DNA of 64,000 nucleotides, taken from assembly GCF_901000735.1 (NCBI RefSeq), contig NC_081542.1, forward strand, positions 35,051,859 through 35,115,858, read 5' to 3'. The notes beneath the pieces were generated by a model, which did no database searches, had not been told where the DNA came from, and saw only the letters and a program-made list of their open reading frames with translations. Origin of the DNA: Corylus avellana (taxonomy: Eukaryota > Streptophyta > Magnoliopsida > Fagales > Betulaceae). How positions within the stretch are numbered: position 1 is the first letter of the stretch; every line of letters begins with the position of its first letter. Below are positions 42,823 through 55,570 of the stretch, piece by piece. The translations under genes and the position numbers were made by a program.

Positions 42823-43982
42823 TTAAATATATATTATGTTACAAAATAATAATAGTTTAGTTTAACAAAGTTATTAAGACATTAAATAGTTAAAGACTTA
42901 ATTTAATTAGGATTGTTAAAGATGCATTCACTTGATTAAAGAGTAAAGTATTAAATAAAATGATTTAAGATGAGATGATGGTATATTATTGGTTGCCCAA
43001 ATATAACCTTAAGCATTAAAGTACTATAAGTATAAATTGGTTATGTTATAAAAATGCATAACTAAACTTTGAATCCACTTGGTATTGCTATTAAATAATT
43101 AATGCAATTATCTATGTACAATAAAAGTGGCTAAGCATGTTATTGAAATTGGCTTAACTTAATATGCATTTAAATTATATAAGGATCAAACATACATTTG
43201 TAACTTAATTATGTAAAGCGATTATTAGAAGTCTTAGTTGAGTTGGCTTATATAGAGGGTCTTTGGTGCTTAGTTAATGTCTAGGAGAGTAAGTGATGCT
43301 ACGTGAGAGCATGTGGGTAGCAATGTGTGTAATAAGGTTGAGAGTTTGATAGTTTAACCAAGCCTAATGATATGGTTAATTGTAGGCATGTAATGTGATA
43401 TTAGAGGCTTAGGATTGAATCCAGTCCTCCAATGTGTAGTATGGATAATTGGATCGATGGAGCATTTTGAAAAGATCACTTGAGTTGTGAGTCACTTGCA
43501 ATCCACTTGAGGTAAGTATTTTACTTACTGGGCAAAAAGATACTACTTTTAAAATATAAAAGATGTTTTGATGAATGATTGATGTAAGGTGTTTTGTGAT
43601 ACTATGAATATTTAATGATGTTTCATGAGATGTTTTGGATGAATAATTGATGCAAGGTTTCTATGAGCTTTTATGGGTTTACAAGATATTGTGATGATTA
43701 TGTTGTTATGAGCATTTGGATGGTTCACATAGTTTATGACATGATTCTATGATTTTATGATAGCATATGAGTTCAAGGATTTGTTGACATAAGCATAAAC
43801 ATAGCATGTACAATGAAATGAAATGAGAACAACATGATGACACAAACACGAGTACAATGATGAAACGCAGCGAAAACGCTAAACATGAATGATGTGATGA
43901 TGTATGAAAATGATGGTTATATTATGAGATGATTTATGAATAACATATGAGTATTTATGGCATGAGCATGAGCATGGATGAT
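42823..43982 (+). repeat. Upstream part of dispersed LTR-like repeat copy 3
   Basis: AT-rich sequence with CACTTGAGGTAAGTATTTTA at 43504-43523, a motif type found in plant Ty3/gypsy LTRs, and ATGATG-rich stretches (43590-43980). This part has no counterpart in copies 1 and 2 within the window. No gene seen. Confidence 0.4.
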
Positions 43983-45230
43983 ATGGAGGAGATGATGTTA
44001 TATGTATATGTATAGATGTCATGAGGAGATGATGTTATATGTATGGCGGATGTTATGAAGGTGATGATGTTATATATGCATATGTATGGATGATATGAAG
44101 GAGATGTTGCATGAGCATGCTTAGCATATTATTTTATGATGATGATGATGATTTATGATGGTTTTTACGCTAGGTGTATCGGTATGTATATGAGGTAGGA
44201 AATGCAACTACGCATATGCATAATGTTACGAATGGTTGCATATGATAGTTTTTATGTTAGGCGTATCAGTATGTATATAAGGCAGGAGATGCAACTCCAC
44301 ATATGCATAATGTTATGAACAGTTGCATATGATGATTTTTATGCTAGACGTATCAGTGTGCATATGAGATGTGAGATGCAACCGTACATATGTACATCGT
44401 TACGAATAGATAATGCATGATGACTTTCTATATGTTTTGTTGCTTAGTTATGCTTCTGAACTTGTGTTCACCTTAAATAGTGAATGCATGTCTATGGGTA
44501 TAACTAAGTTATATAATATGTAAGCATGTATAACGTTAGATGGGTTAGTATGCGCATGTTCTGAGATCGGAAGATCGGGCTTACGTATACTCACACAGTT
44601 GATATAGTATGATTTCAAATGATGGATTATTTTGGAAAGCCTAGTAAGTCCTATACTTCTGAGGTCTCTATTTTATGGAGACGGCGGGTTCATAATTTTG
44701 CCTGCATCATAGGTGGTAGTGAATCTCGTGGTGCAGACGATGTTATTGATGTTGATGCAGGTACATGGACCACAGATGATGACCTAATGGCTATGTATCT
44801 GGGTTACTACGATGTTTAAGGCTTAGATGTGTCGGATGTTTATTTTGTTAGACCAGTCGTTAGTCCGCTTTTGTAGAGCATTTATGTATATGCTTAGACA
44901 TTGATATTTTGTATATGGCTCGTGTTGCATGTGACACTTTTGTATAGCCATTATTTTGTCTGTTAAACTTTATTCTCATAGATGTATTTGTCGGCTCGAA
45001 TGTGTTATGTATGTTTAATGTTATTTATATTTCGCTGCAAAGATATGAACTCTAATAAATCATTGATTGCATGTAGCTCTGTGTGACATATTATATTGTC
45101 AATCAGGTTAATGCATGGGTTCATGGCATACTGCGGTATCGCCATACCACTGTGACAATTCGCTTTATTGTGGGTTATTAGTTTTTTTAAAAAAAAAATT
45201 TACTCATGTTTTTATCAAGCGGGTCCTCAT
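43983..45230 (+). repeat. Dispersed LTR-like repeat, copy 3
   Basis: Most complete copy: ATGTTATATG repeats, 87-bp units (44160-44380), the 66-codon ORF, and the right end GCGGGTCCTCATAG (compare GCGGGTCGTCACAG in copies 1 and 2). Confidence 0.7.
44619..44819 (+). CDS. Conserved 66-residue ORF of the dispersed repeat, unknown product
   Basis: Intact like 18961-19161: starts MMDYFGKPSKSY, ends MYLGYYDV. Conserved core features are WRRR, SRGADDV, DVDAG and DDDL. Differences from copy 2 are spread over about 14 residues. No known domain; coding status uncertain. Confidence 0.35.
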   Translation: MMDYFGKPSKSYTSEVSILWRRRVHNFACIIGGSESRGADDVIDVDAGTWTTDDDLMAMYLGYYDV

Positions 45231-45603
45231 AGTTTCATTCATAAATGTACGCATTTATGCGATTTGTATACATTTATTTGTATGTTTCTTGAGAGATTTA
45301 GGTTTGGAGTGTTTTTACAGCAAAACGACGGAGCACAAAGCTGAAATTCTAAGTGATTATTCTGTTTGATGTGTTATTGTTAGGGATTCAATGAGAAAAA
45401 GAATGAAACTGAGTCTTTGTGAAATTTTATGATGACATTTTATTATTACAGTAATTTTAGACAAGTTAGTCATGAGTAATGAGAATTAGTATTTTCCAAC
45501 ATTTGGAAATGTGTTTTATTTTTGTGTTATAGGTTTAAGATTGCATTATGCATATACATTTACATGCATCTTTACAATGGGTAACTTTTAATTTGTAACT
45601 TTT
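45231..45603 (+). promoter_or_regulatory. 5' flank / leader region of the DDL gene
   Basis: Sequence shared with 1576-1985 (TTTCATTCATAAATGTACG, ACAGCAAAACGACGGAGCAC). Because both copies lead to the bases flanking the DDL ATG, it is inferred to be the native upstream region, probably 5' UTR and leader intron. Here it is separated from the ATG by an inserted LINE piece. Confidence 0.5.
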
Positions 45604-45914
45604 TGACTTGTTTTTTTTTTAAAAATTTTTTATAAGTAATTGTTGTATATATCAAAACGTCAAAAAACACAACTCAAATACACAAGAAACATATAAATGG
45701 AGCGCAAAGAAGCACCCAACAAAGCCCTAAGCTCCCAAGAAGTACCCACAAGAGACCCAAGAAGAACCACCCAAGAACCCTAAAAAACAAGCACCCACAA
45801 GAAACACCCTACACAAAGGTTAACCGGCAGGACCCAACATCCCCACAAAATCACCCCACATCCCTACTCGAGCCATCACCCCTAGCGTCAAAATTAACGG
45901 AGCATTCCAAATTC

Positions 45915-46597
45915 TAGGGGTGTCAAAAATTATCGGGAAATCGGAACCGGAACCGGAAAATCAGGAAACCGGGAAACCGGGAAACCAGGGTCCTGGTTCC
46001 GGTTCCGGTTTGAAAATTTCAAAAACTGGGTTCCCCGGTTCCGGTACCGGTTTTTGGTACCCGGTTTTTACCGGGAATACCGGAACCGGGTTTCCATTTT
46101 ATTTAATAATATTTATATATTATTATATTTATATATTAATATATATATTATATATATTAATATTTTTTACACTTAGGTTTAGGTTTAGGGTATTTTAAAA
46201 AATTAAAATTTTATTTCTAAGGCTCAAATAGGCAAAAACATTGATTTTTTTAGGATTTTTGGACTTTTTTAGGTTTATTTTTTAATTATTTGGAACAATC
46301 ACAACAAAGCTCATTTAATTTAGACAAAGAAACTAATAGATTTTTTTAAAAATAGGTCAACTTATGAAAAAAAAATTGGCTTATTTTAGGCCCAATACCT
46401 AAAATAAGATCAAAAACTAATTTTTTTAAAAAATCGGTTACCGGATTGGGTAAAACCGGAACCGGCCGGTAACCAGGACCCCGGTTAACTAGGGTCCCGG
46501 TTCCGATTCCGGTTTCACAAAATTGAGAACCGAGGTAACCCGGTTCCGATTCCGGTTTTGGCCAAAAAGAGAAACCGAACCGGATTGACACTCCCTA
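45915..46597. mobile_element. hAT-type MITE with perfect 8-bp target duplication
   Basis: Ends TAGGGGTGTCAA and (reverse complement) TAGGGAGTGTCAA, flanked by CCAAATTC at 45907-45914 and 46598-46605. Subterminal CCGGTTCCGGT / ACCGGAACCGG repeats are inverted between halves. It is 683 bp with no transposase. Confidence 0.85.
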
Positions 46598-46605
46598 CCA
46601 AATTC

Positions 46606-47082
46606 TTTGAGCTCCCTCTTACCCTCTCCGGGAGCGTAAAAATCTTGATCTCCCTCCTCATCGGTGGCCTCCCAACGACTTTCCTCATTCCATCGACGAG
46701 GCTTAATCGCAAACTTCGACACATTGCCCCTCACCCCCAGCAACACCTTATTCTTGAGCAGCTGTTTAGCGTCCTTACCACATCCGCAAACGACCGCCCA
46801 GTGAACAAACCCGCCGACGAGGGAACCATAGGATCCACCGAATCTAGCCCTTTCTCCTTTGTTGCAATCAGCAGACGCAACTCACCTGCAAACCGCCGCC
46901 AACCTTGCCCATTCCGGCCTTCTGGGATCCATATGGCACCTTTTCGTCCACCCTCAACATAGATGCCCACCTGCAAGAACCTTCCTGCCTTGTTACTCCC
47001 CCGTGAACCATCAGCGCCTTCCCATCCTCCCGGTAAGCCTTGGTGAAATCCTCCTTCATCGGAGAAAGGTCTGCCAGCGTAT
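46606..47082 (-). pseudogene. LINE ORF1-like remnant
   Basis: On the - strand pieces read WRRFAGELRLLIATKE, SVDPMVPSSAGLFTGRSFADVVR and, after a shift, VLLGVRGNVSKFAIKPRRW. GRSFADVV is typical of plant L1 ORF1 proteins (RNA-binding). Frames change at least twice. Confidence 0.6.
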
Positions 47083-47094
47083 TGAGAATCAAGG

Positions 47095-50000
47095 ATGGGG
47101 CGTAATATATCCAATCATTCAGAATCTCCGGTTAGGGGTCGGGGGTCTCCTCATAGAAGGAGTCCGTCTAGGAGGAGCCCATCTCGAAGAGAGAGATCAC
47201 CACCCACCCGTCAAAGGAGCTCGCATAAGGTTAGATCTCTAGAAAGAGAGAAACATTCTGTTCATGCTAAATCTCCAAGGCATGCGAGGTCGAGTTCTCC
47301 TGCTGCTCACTCACCTTCTCACAGGACAAAACGGTTGAGGAGAGCTCAAGCTGAAGCTGAAAAAGAGAGAGAAACTGAGAGAGCTAGGTCGCCTTCTCCC
47401 AGGACAAAAAGGTTGGGGAGAGCTCAAGCTGAAGCTCAAAAAGAGAGAGAAACTGAGAGAGCTCGCTCGTCTTCTCCCCAAACAAAGCAGTTGAGGAGAC
47501 TACAAACTGTAAGAGAGGTTGAGAGAGAGCATGAAAAGATTCACAGCAAGGGTAGTGACAGGGGGAGACATAGGGAAAGGGGTTCAGAGAGGGAAACTGT
47601 GGGTGAGATAAAAGAGAGAAAGCTGGGGAGGCATGATAATGAGGTTGACAGAGAAACTGAGAGAGAGCATGAAAAAAATCATGGAAAGGGGAGTGATAGG
47701 GGGGCACATAGGGAAAGGGATTTTGAGAGGGAAACTGGGGGCGAGAGAAAAGAGAGAAGGTCTGGGAAAGATGATACTAAGGTTGAGAGAGAAATTGAGA
47801 GAGAGCATGAAAATAATAATGGCCGAGGGAGTGATAGGGGGACACATAGGGAAAGGGGTTCTGATTGGGAAACTGGGGCTGAGAGAAAGGAGAGAAGGTC
47901 GGGTAGGGATGATGACGATAGGAAATCTTCTAGATCAAGGCATGAGCGGCTTACTTCTCCATCAGATCATCAGTGCAGGAGCAAACATAGATCTCTATCT
48001 CCTCAACCAGAAGCTGATACCAGAGCTCGTGACGAGGTGTCTGGTGATATCCACTCCTTCAAATGCTTTTCTTTGTCATAAATGTGATTCAAATGAAAAT
48101 GAGTTGAAACTGGAAAGATCAGATTAGAGTTTCCGTATCTAGGATTAGCCTCAATAGTCATCAAACTGAAGATAATGACTTACGCTTCATGAATAAGAAG
48201 CAGTAGACATTTGTGAAGAAACTGATGATGGTTTCAGTTGAAAAGTGAGTGAATGTGGTTAGAATGCCTGACTGCTGGAGAAGAAAGCTAATGACATTTT
48301 AATGTGAGAAAAGGTATTTTACAAGAAAACAGAAAAGAAAAGAAAAAAGTGAAAAATATAATAACCTGAGAGTGGATGTTGGAGCCCATTCCCTGTCCTA
48401 ATTAAGCGCCTTTGGGGTCATTATCTCTAGTGCTATTACTATCATTCCATTGATGTTAACATTTTATTCTAGTTACTCAATTTGTGATTTTGCTTATCTA
48501 AATTGATGTTGGACATGCATTTCTACAATAGCAACAAATTTTTAAGAATTTTAAGTCTTAAGAAAATAGCACACTTTCATCTATATTTTATTCAACTTTT
48601 CAGAGTGAGGACTAAGGAGGAGACTTGATCGTAGGTTTGACACCATTTTTTAGGAAAATCAAGGAGAAATTATTAGAACTGATTTAATTTTGCAAAAACC
48701 GGTTAATATGCTGGTACGAAGGGTTGCTTGCATTTAAAGCTAGGGAATCACAAAAATTAAGGGGAAGAGAATCTTGTTCAAGGTGGTGAAAAGAAGGAAC
48801 TTTTTTCTCCAATTCACTCCTAAATATCACTTGATAGAGCTGCATTTTGAACTTTGAACCTTTTACCCACAAGTTAGAAATTGCGCTGGATTTTTAAGGC
48901 TTTGCTTAGTTGAGTTAAGAAGTGCTTTTGTTGTCCATTTGTATGGCAGCTATTGGCATAGGATTAACTAGTGCTGTACTCTTGCACCAACTGCTACAAG
49001 ATATAAGAAATTAGTGTTCTAAGGTTGATATATGATGTGATTGTTTCCCCCTAATAAGATATTGTATGAAGAGAAAAGAATTGGATTAGAGTCATGCAGA
49101 GGGTGAGACATCCATCAGTTCTTGAAGGATTTAATTTTAGCTGACTTCTCAGTTGTGAATTTAATTTTTTTGTTTAGCATGCATTTCCCGCTATGTTGAT
49201 AACTCAAAACAAAATTTAATTATCAAATTACTTTGGAAATTGGGATTCTTGTTTTCTGGACATATGTTCACGGATGCATTTTAGTCGTTATTGTTTCTCC
49301 TTGCATTGATGCTTATTAAAAGTGCCTGACTGTGTTCAATTGTCAAATCTTTTCAGGTGACAAATTTAAGAGGAGCTGAAGGGTGGTAAGCTGCTGATGA
49401 CTTCAAAACTTAAGATTAAATGAGGAATTTATTAAGATATCTCTAGTTATGTGCGAAGCATGGGTCTCGGGTTTCTTGACAATGGTGGGTACACTAAGTG
49501 GCCCTGCCTTGGAGGGCTTCCCGGTCATAAAAAAAAAAACATATCCCTAGTTATATAGAATTTACTTTTCTCAGGTGAGAATAGAAAAATAAAAAAACAG
49601 AGTCAGTCATGTTACATAAACTAGCTATGCATTTTGGTATTTTAGCCATATTGTAATATATAAGGTGGATGTTGAGCGGTGAAAGTTCAGTTTAAGAAAT
49701 ATGTTATTACCAAGGACCCCTCTGGTTGGGTGCGGCTTTTTTGGGATTGCTTCTGATTTTAAATCGCAGAAGCTACCATGCAGCCGTTTGGTGGTAGACT
49801 TTTGTTGCGGTTTTGCAAAAAATTAGGTGGCTTTTAAGAAGCAGCCGAATGATAGCTTTCAAAGCTAGCTTCTCATATTCTGAAAAGCTGCAGCCCTACC
49901 AATCTGGCCCCAATTTGTCTGAGTAAGCTTTAATCAGTTTATGTTGTGATGGAATTGGTGAAATTTGCAGTGGAATACTGGCTTCTTCTCCCTCTACTTA

Positions 50001-53000
50001 GATTCGTTAATTGACACTTATTAAATGCACAAGAAATGAAGAAGAATTATGCACAATGATCCTCCTTTCTATGTGAACTTTTCAGTTTGTGTGATGCAAA
50101 ACTGTTACATCCTTGGTTCTGGATTTCAGACGCTTCTTTTCCCCTGCCAACAGGGGACAAGCCTCATGTACATGCAAAATTAGTTGATAAACAATAAAAT
50201 TTAAATAAAAACCATTACCAACAGGAGGAATTAGATTTCACAAGAATTTTGAAGAATTTGGCTTGAAAGGAAAATAAATTGTGAAGGATATCTTAATAAC
50301 AACTTTATTGGTGTAACAGAAAAAAAAAAAAAAAAAAGGAAAAGAAAATAAAAGTTGTAACCTTCAGCTCTGAAGTCCAAGGATCTGAGTTTGCTCCAGT
50401 TACAAGAAAAATGCATTTTGAATTTGGACCTGCTGTGGTAATTAAATTGAATGTATGTTAGTTAATATACTTTACTTTGTTTAACTTTTTCTTTTTCTCT
50501 TTCATTATTTTCTCTCTCAAGATTGAGAATGCAGTGCTATTATTGAGATCAGTCTTGATGTAGATTTTGATTGGGGGTTGCTGCTGCTTGGGCAGGAATA
50601 ATGAGGATGGTTCAATAGCTAAGATGAAGGCTGCTGAGGAGGCTCTGGAAGCAAAGGAAACGGTAATGCTTAGCTTGGTATTTGTGTTTTTTGATTATTC
50701 AAAGATCATGGTTTTTTTATTGGTTATCTGCACCAACATATTGAAGTTGTGTGGCAAAAAAGGCCTTGTTTATTCCCTTAAAGCTTGAGCTTTATTATCA
50801 TGGTGCAAGTTTTGTTGTTTTGAATGGGTAAAGAATATGCATCCTATTTAATCACTGTTACCTTCATTGCAGCAAAAACCATCATTTGAGCTCTCTGGAA
50901 AGCTTGCTGCAGAAACCAATAGAGTCAGAGGTGATATTTCTATTTCCTTGATTTCAATATGTTGTTCCCGTTCCTTTGTTTGTTTGGTAGTGTAGTTCCT
51001 TTGTTTGTTTGGTAGTGTAGGACTGTCTGATTCATTGTTCAAGGGGATGTAAATTTTGTTTTTCTGTCGAATTTTGAATTTTTCATTCCTTTGCTAAGTG
51101 GGTGTTACTTTGTCAGGTATAACACTGCTGTTCACTGAACCCCCAGATGCTCGAAAACCTGAGATAAGATGGCGGCTTTATGTTTTCAAGGGTGGTGAAG
51201 TGCTAAATGGCAAGTCTTAATGTCTTATAGAGCTTATATGTGAAAGTCATCTCTCCTCTTTCTTGCTTCCCTTTCTTGGACCATACATGTCTCATATTTG
51301 TGTGTTGCAAATAAAAATGCATGTCATCTTGTTGGCTGGCTGGTTTCTCAGCTTATTCCCTTAAACTTTGCTTGGCTGTTTGAGGGGCAGGGGAAGTGAA
51401 AGGATGATTTTCTTCCTTTGATATGTTTTGATGAAGGGAAGAAAGGAATGGAGAAAAAAGATTGACTAGTATTTCTATTTCTATTTTCTTACTTTAGTGA
51501 ACATCTACTTTCAACTCTCCTTTTGTCATTTTTACATATGGAAAGCACTCTCGTGTATTTTATACCACTAACTTCAGCTTAAAAATGGGTTTAAACTTTC
51601 ATTGAGTCTGTCTTAGTTATTTCCTGGCTTGATGGCAATTTCTTATCCTCAAGAAGTTAGTTCAATTGACTAATTGACTGGTACTTCTAGTTATGCTCCC
51701 CTAAAACCTTTTTCTATTTTCTATTCAATGACAAGTTTGTGCTTGGTGATGTTCCACACCATGCAAGCTTGTGTTTCCATCTGGATTTTTTCTTGTTGTG
51801 TGTGTACTAAGCCCCGTACTAGCTAATGCTAGCTGCCCCTTTTCATTCCTCTTGCATTATTAATTTGTGTTTGTGGGAAAACAGTAGTGATGATCAATAG
51901 TTCCTTGCACTATATATGTGTTTTAAAAAGTACATATTATCAACAGAGCCCCTTTATATACACCGTCAAAGTTGTTATCTTTTTGGGAGGGAAAGAAGGG
52001 TGGCAGACATTCCAACGGACCACCCATCCTGCAGCAAGCAACATGCTGTCATTCAATTCCGGTAAATCTTTGTTTAGCAGTTTCATTTTGTCATTGATGT
52101 TCTTGAACATTGTTTAATTTTTTTCCATACGATGTTAGACAAGTAGAGAAGGAGGAAGGTGATGGTACATTAACAAAGAAAGTAAGGTAAGACAATGAAT
52201 TTGCGATTACTTTTACAAAGTGGGGGGAGAATATTGATATCTTCAATTTGATATCTAAGATCTTTTGTTTGCACCTTGGTAGGCCTTACGTAATGGACCT
52301 TGGAAGCACAAATAAAACTTATATTAATGTAAGTTGCTCATATTGATATCTTGTTTTCATTTTTTGTTTATTAATTTGTTCATTTTATAAATAGTGTCAA
52401 CAAATTAAAATTTGCATTTTTTTTTTTTTAGCAATTTTGTCTAACTCGTTCTTTGGTGTTTGCAGGATAATGCCATTGAGCCTGAACGTTATTATGAACT
52501 TTTTGAAAAAGACACTATTAGGTTTGGTAATAGTAGGTAGGCCACTAATTTTTTTTTTTTTTGATAAGTAAGTAGGCCACTAATTAGTATGCTACTATGC
52601 TTTCAAATGTTAGATCAGATTAGTACTTTATTAAATTTTATAACTAAAATTGCAATTGAATGTGAAAGTTTGTTTTACTATGTTAGTAATAGTTAGTGAT
52701 TCAAATTTTTCTAAATGAGATATTTTGTTAGACATGCAATATGTTTTTGCCCCCTTTCTAAGATGCGCCAAATAAAGCATTATTGATTTGTTTCATGGTA
52801 TCTATGACACCTGACATGTCAAATTTATGATCTATAAAGATTTCTTTTGCTCTGGTTGAAGGAAAACAATGTTGATATTCTTTCCAATTTAGTACTGGGA
52901 ACCAATTATTGTCTTCTAAGAATATACAAGGTGGAAGAGGTAACACATGCTTCTAGATGTCATGTTGGTTTTTGAAATATTTTGTTGACACCTAAACTAA

Positions 53001-55060
53001 ATATGGGTTATTGAGGATCTTATACTCAACTATCCAAAGACTTTTAAACAATATCAAGTTATCTATTGAAGCTTTAACCCAAAGGAGGATAGCAAATGCC
53101 TCCAAATTTTGGCAGTGGGTTTGCAGTTTCTATGTTTTACTTTAGATTATCAAGTTACTATAAGCTAGCAAAACTTGTTTAGGTTTGCATTTGAGTTTTC
53201 GTGACAGTAGTTGGGTGGGTGTAATTATTTAAAATTTCAATGTATGGTAATAAAAGGGGAAAAAATGGGGAAGAGATATTGAAATTGAGACACCCAATTG
53301 AGTTGAAACCAAAAGCATGTAGTAATGCTCAAGTGGTGAAATAATGTCTGCCATTTACATGCAGTGCATTCTCTCTTATGCTCACACATTAAAGTTGTGT
53401 TTCTCGCAAGTAAAGAAATGGAGACTTTAACTTAAATCATCATTTGTCAACTCCTAGATGTATGAGTGTATCTGAGTCACATTATTTCATCGCTTGAGTT
53501 AATGTATATGTAGCAAACTTGTTAAAAATGGTTAAAACTCATAGCACGCAAGCTTTGTTTGCTTGGGTCTTGGGATTGATGAGTTTCACTTTTCATTTAG
53601 TTGTTATTGACTAGGACTAGATTTAGTGAACTCACTCCTGATCTCCTTCACCTACAACTTTTATGGGTGTGATTATCTTGGAGGATGAGTTTTGTCAAAT
53701 TGTGTGCAACAGAGGAATAAGGATATTTGGAAAAAGCTAAATATATATTGGACATTGTTGCCTAAGAAAAGTTGAATTTCTTATTTGTATCTATGGGTTC
53801 TATGTTTCCTTGGAAGAGTATTTAGAGAGTTAAGGCTTCTTTGAGAATGCCGTTTTTTGTGTGATTGGCGGAATTAGGGAAAATATTGACATTTGATAAC
53901 TTGAGGGAGCGGAACATCATTATGATGGATTGGTGTTGTATGTGAAAGAAGAGCGGGGAGTCTATCAATCACCTTTTTCTTCATTGTAAAATAGCAAGAG
54001 ATTTATGGTACTTGCTATTTAATATCTTTGTTGTGGATTGGGTTCTACCTAAAAGGGTGAGAGAGTTGTTGATGAGTTAGGGAGGCCAAGTGGGGCGTGG
54101 TAACATTTTTGAAGTTTGGTGGTTGGCTTTTTTATGTTTAATGTAGTATATTTGGAGAGAAAAGGAATGCACAAAGCTTTGGAGATAGAGAGACTTCGGT
54201 GGCAGAGCTGAAAATGATTATATTCAACTTCCTTTACACAGGGATGATAGCATATAATAGTTTGCTTTTTATTTTTTTTATTTTTAAAATTTTTTTATTT
54301 ATAGTTTTTTCAGACTTTTTGAACCTTTATTCTTCTTTTTCTACTGAACAGAGGATACTACATGTGTATTAGGGTTCGGCCTCTATGCACTTTTCAATGA
54401 GATTATAAAAAATAAATAAAAAAATCTTATTGCCATAGGATACCATGGAGATTTGTGATGTTAATTCTAAGCTTCCATTTGTTGCATAGAAAAATGTACC
54501 TATTGCCTTTATAAGAGATAAGGATTGCAATTCTTATAGTTCTGCAAAAGGAGTTCTTGCTGAGATCACCACAAAGCAGGTTTTTCTTGCAATAAGGTGC
54601 ATCTTGTTTCAACTATTCCTCCTTCTCTGGAACTAGTTTTTTGCTTCTGCATTATCGAGTGTTTTTGGGACAGGTTCAGTCCTATTTTCTGGTTCAAAAC
54701 TTTTAACTTTTTGATACAGAAGTTACAAGAATGATCGGTATCTGAATATGTAAAGACAGGATAAAAGTTTTGAGCTTCGTGGTGAATAAGTTTCAGCATT
54801 TCTGCCTAATATTCCTGTGTGTTGCATGATCTTACTGTGTATCTCATGCTTATTCAAATAAGAATTCTTCCTTAAACATGGGGTTTCCTACTTATTTGTG
54901 GCTATGAAAATTGATTTACTCATTGCTTGTCTTGTGAAGCATGCATTGCACTATTTCAGATCTTCTTTCGACAGTTCAGATGCATCATTTTAATTCGTTT
55001 CTATATATTGCTTTTTGTAGCCGAGAGTATGTACTACTGCACGAGAACTCCGCCACTTGA
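47095..55060 (+). CDS. DDL: DAWDLE-type FHA-domain protein (miRNA biogenesis)
   Basis: Ten coding exons: 47095-48036, 49357-49385, 50596-50662, 50873-50930, 51117-51209, 51947-52061, 52139-52186, 52283-52328, 52466-52536 and 55021-55060. They total 1,509 nt and stay in frame to the TGA (about 502 residues). Residues 1-314 are Arg/Ser/Glu-rich, with SPSPRTKRL motifs as in Arabidopsis DDL and expanded tandem repeats. KMKAAEEALEAKE and PSFELSGKLAAETNRVRG precede the FHA domain (about 385-490), which has FGRERR, SCSKQHAVIQF, DLGSTNKTYIN and IRFGNSREYVLLHENS. In Arabidopsis DDL is nuclear, binds DCL1 through FHA and promotes pri-miRNA processing. Intron 5 has a GC donor (AATG|GCAAGT). Exon 2 is only 29 nt and least certain, but it fixes the phase. 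The last intron (2.5 kb) holds a LINE remnant. A LINE lies 13 bp upstream of the ATG. Confidence 0.92.
47518..47930 (+). repeat. Coding 138-bp tandem repeat in DDL exon 1
   Basis: Three units of 46 residues, each starting REHE and containing KGSDRG..HRER, ERET, ERKERRSG. They lie after two 26-residue units with RTKRLRRAQAEAEKERETER (47323-47490). Arabidopsis DDL is much shorter in this region. Confidence 0.8.
48037..49356 (+). other. DDL intron 1 (noncoding)
   Basis: 1.3 kb between GAG|GTGTCT and TTTTCAG|GTG. No nested gene or clear transposon seen. Confidence 0.7.
49453..49540 (+). mobile_element. Short SINE-like poly-A insertion in DDL intron 2
   Basis: An 88-bp insert ending in an A-run and flanked by ATATCTCTAGTTATGT (49437-49452) and ATATCCCTAGTTATAT (49541-49556), 14 of 16 identical. 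The body (GGGTCTCGGGTTTC, CTTGGAGGGCTTCCCGGTC) has no tRNA boxes, so it is probably a truncated SINE or LINE end. Confidence 0.55.
53750..54423 (+). pseudogene. LINE 3' end with zf-RVT remnant in the last DDL intron
   Basis: With several stops and shifts the + strand reads FPWKSI.RVKASLRMPFF, LTFDNLRERNIIMMDWCCMC, ESINHLFLHCKIARDLWYLL and WWLAFLCLM..IWRERNA. This is the zinc-binding zf-RVT domain at the C-terminus of plant L1 reverse transcriptases. It ends at a TAAAAAATAAATAAAAAAA tail (54405-54423). It lies in sense within the intron 52537-55020. Confidence 0.75.
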
Positions 55061-55385
55061 TGGGCAGAAGTTGGCTCCTCCAATGTGCCGCCTCCTCCTT
55101 TCAGCGTGTGGAACATGTTGATTCTTTGACGGATGGGAACTATTTGCAGCCGATTTGTGCTGTATTTTCTGTAGATGCAGTTGAGTTTGACTATCTTTTT
55201 GCCGGTGTTGCTGAAAGAAAGTTTGAATGTCTTAACTCATACTTCTTTATATAAACAACGACCTCAATTTCTTTGGCATCTGGATTCAAATATCTCTAGC
55301 TTTTATTCCTGATTGTGTCATGAGAAGACATTATCACTATCATTTCACAAATGGTCTAATATTAGATTTTACAAATGGTGTATGT
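55061..55385 (+). other. DDL 3' UTR region
   Basis: Sequence after the DDL stop to the MITE. No further coding; the polyadenylation point cannot be placed with confidence. Confidence 0.45.
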
Positions 55386-55570
55386 TAGGGTTGGCCAACT
55401 TCACCGCGTGCCGCATACCGACTGTGTGCCGACCGAAATTGACCGTAACCGACTAGATGACGGATGGTAGGTGGAACGGATTTTTCTATTCCGACATTGT
55501 TGGTTCGGTAGGCAAAAGGGATTTTGGGAAAGTCGGTTTTTGACCGACACTAACTCGGCTTCTACTGCCT

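Larger units (their letters stand above)
45604..47082 (-). mobile_element. LINE fragment inserted just upstream of the DDL start, carrying a MITE
   Basis: T-run at the left (45608-45620, poly-A side on the - strand) and ORF1-like coding at the right. It is interrupted at 45915-46597 by a hAT-type MITE. The right edge is placed by comparison with 1990-2012, where the DDL leader is uninterrupted: CAG then CGTATTGAGAATCA. The insertion leaves about 13 bp of native sequence before the ATG. Confidence 0.6.

Noticed and set aside
49690..49920. MITE-like segment in DDL intron 2 (CTGGTTGGGTGCGGC ... GCTGCAGCCCTACCAATC)
   Set aside because: The two ends are only loosely inverted and no target duplication could be found.
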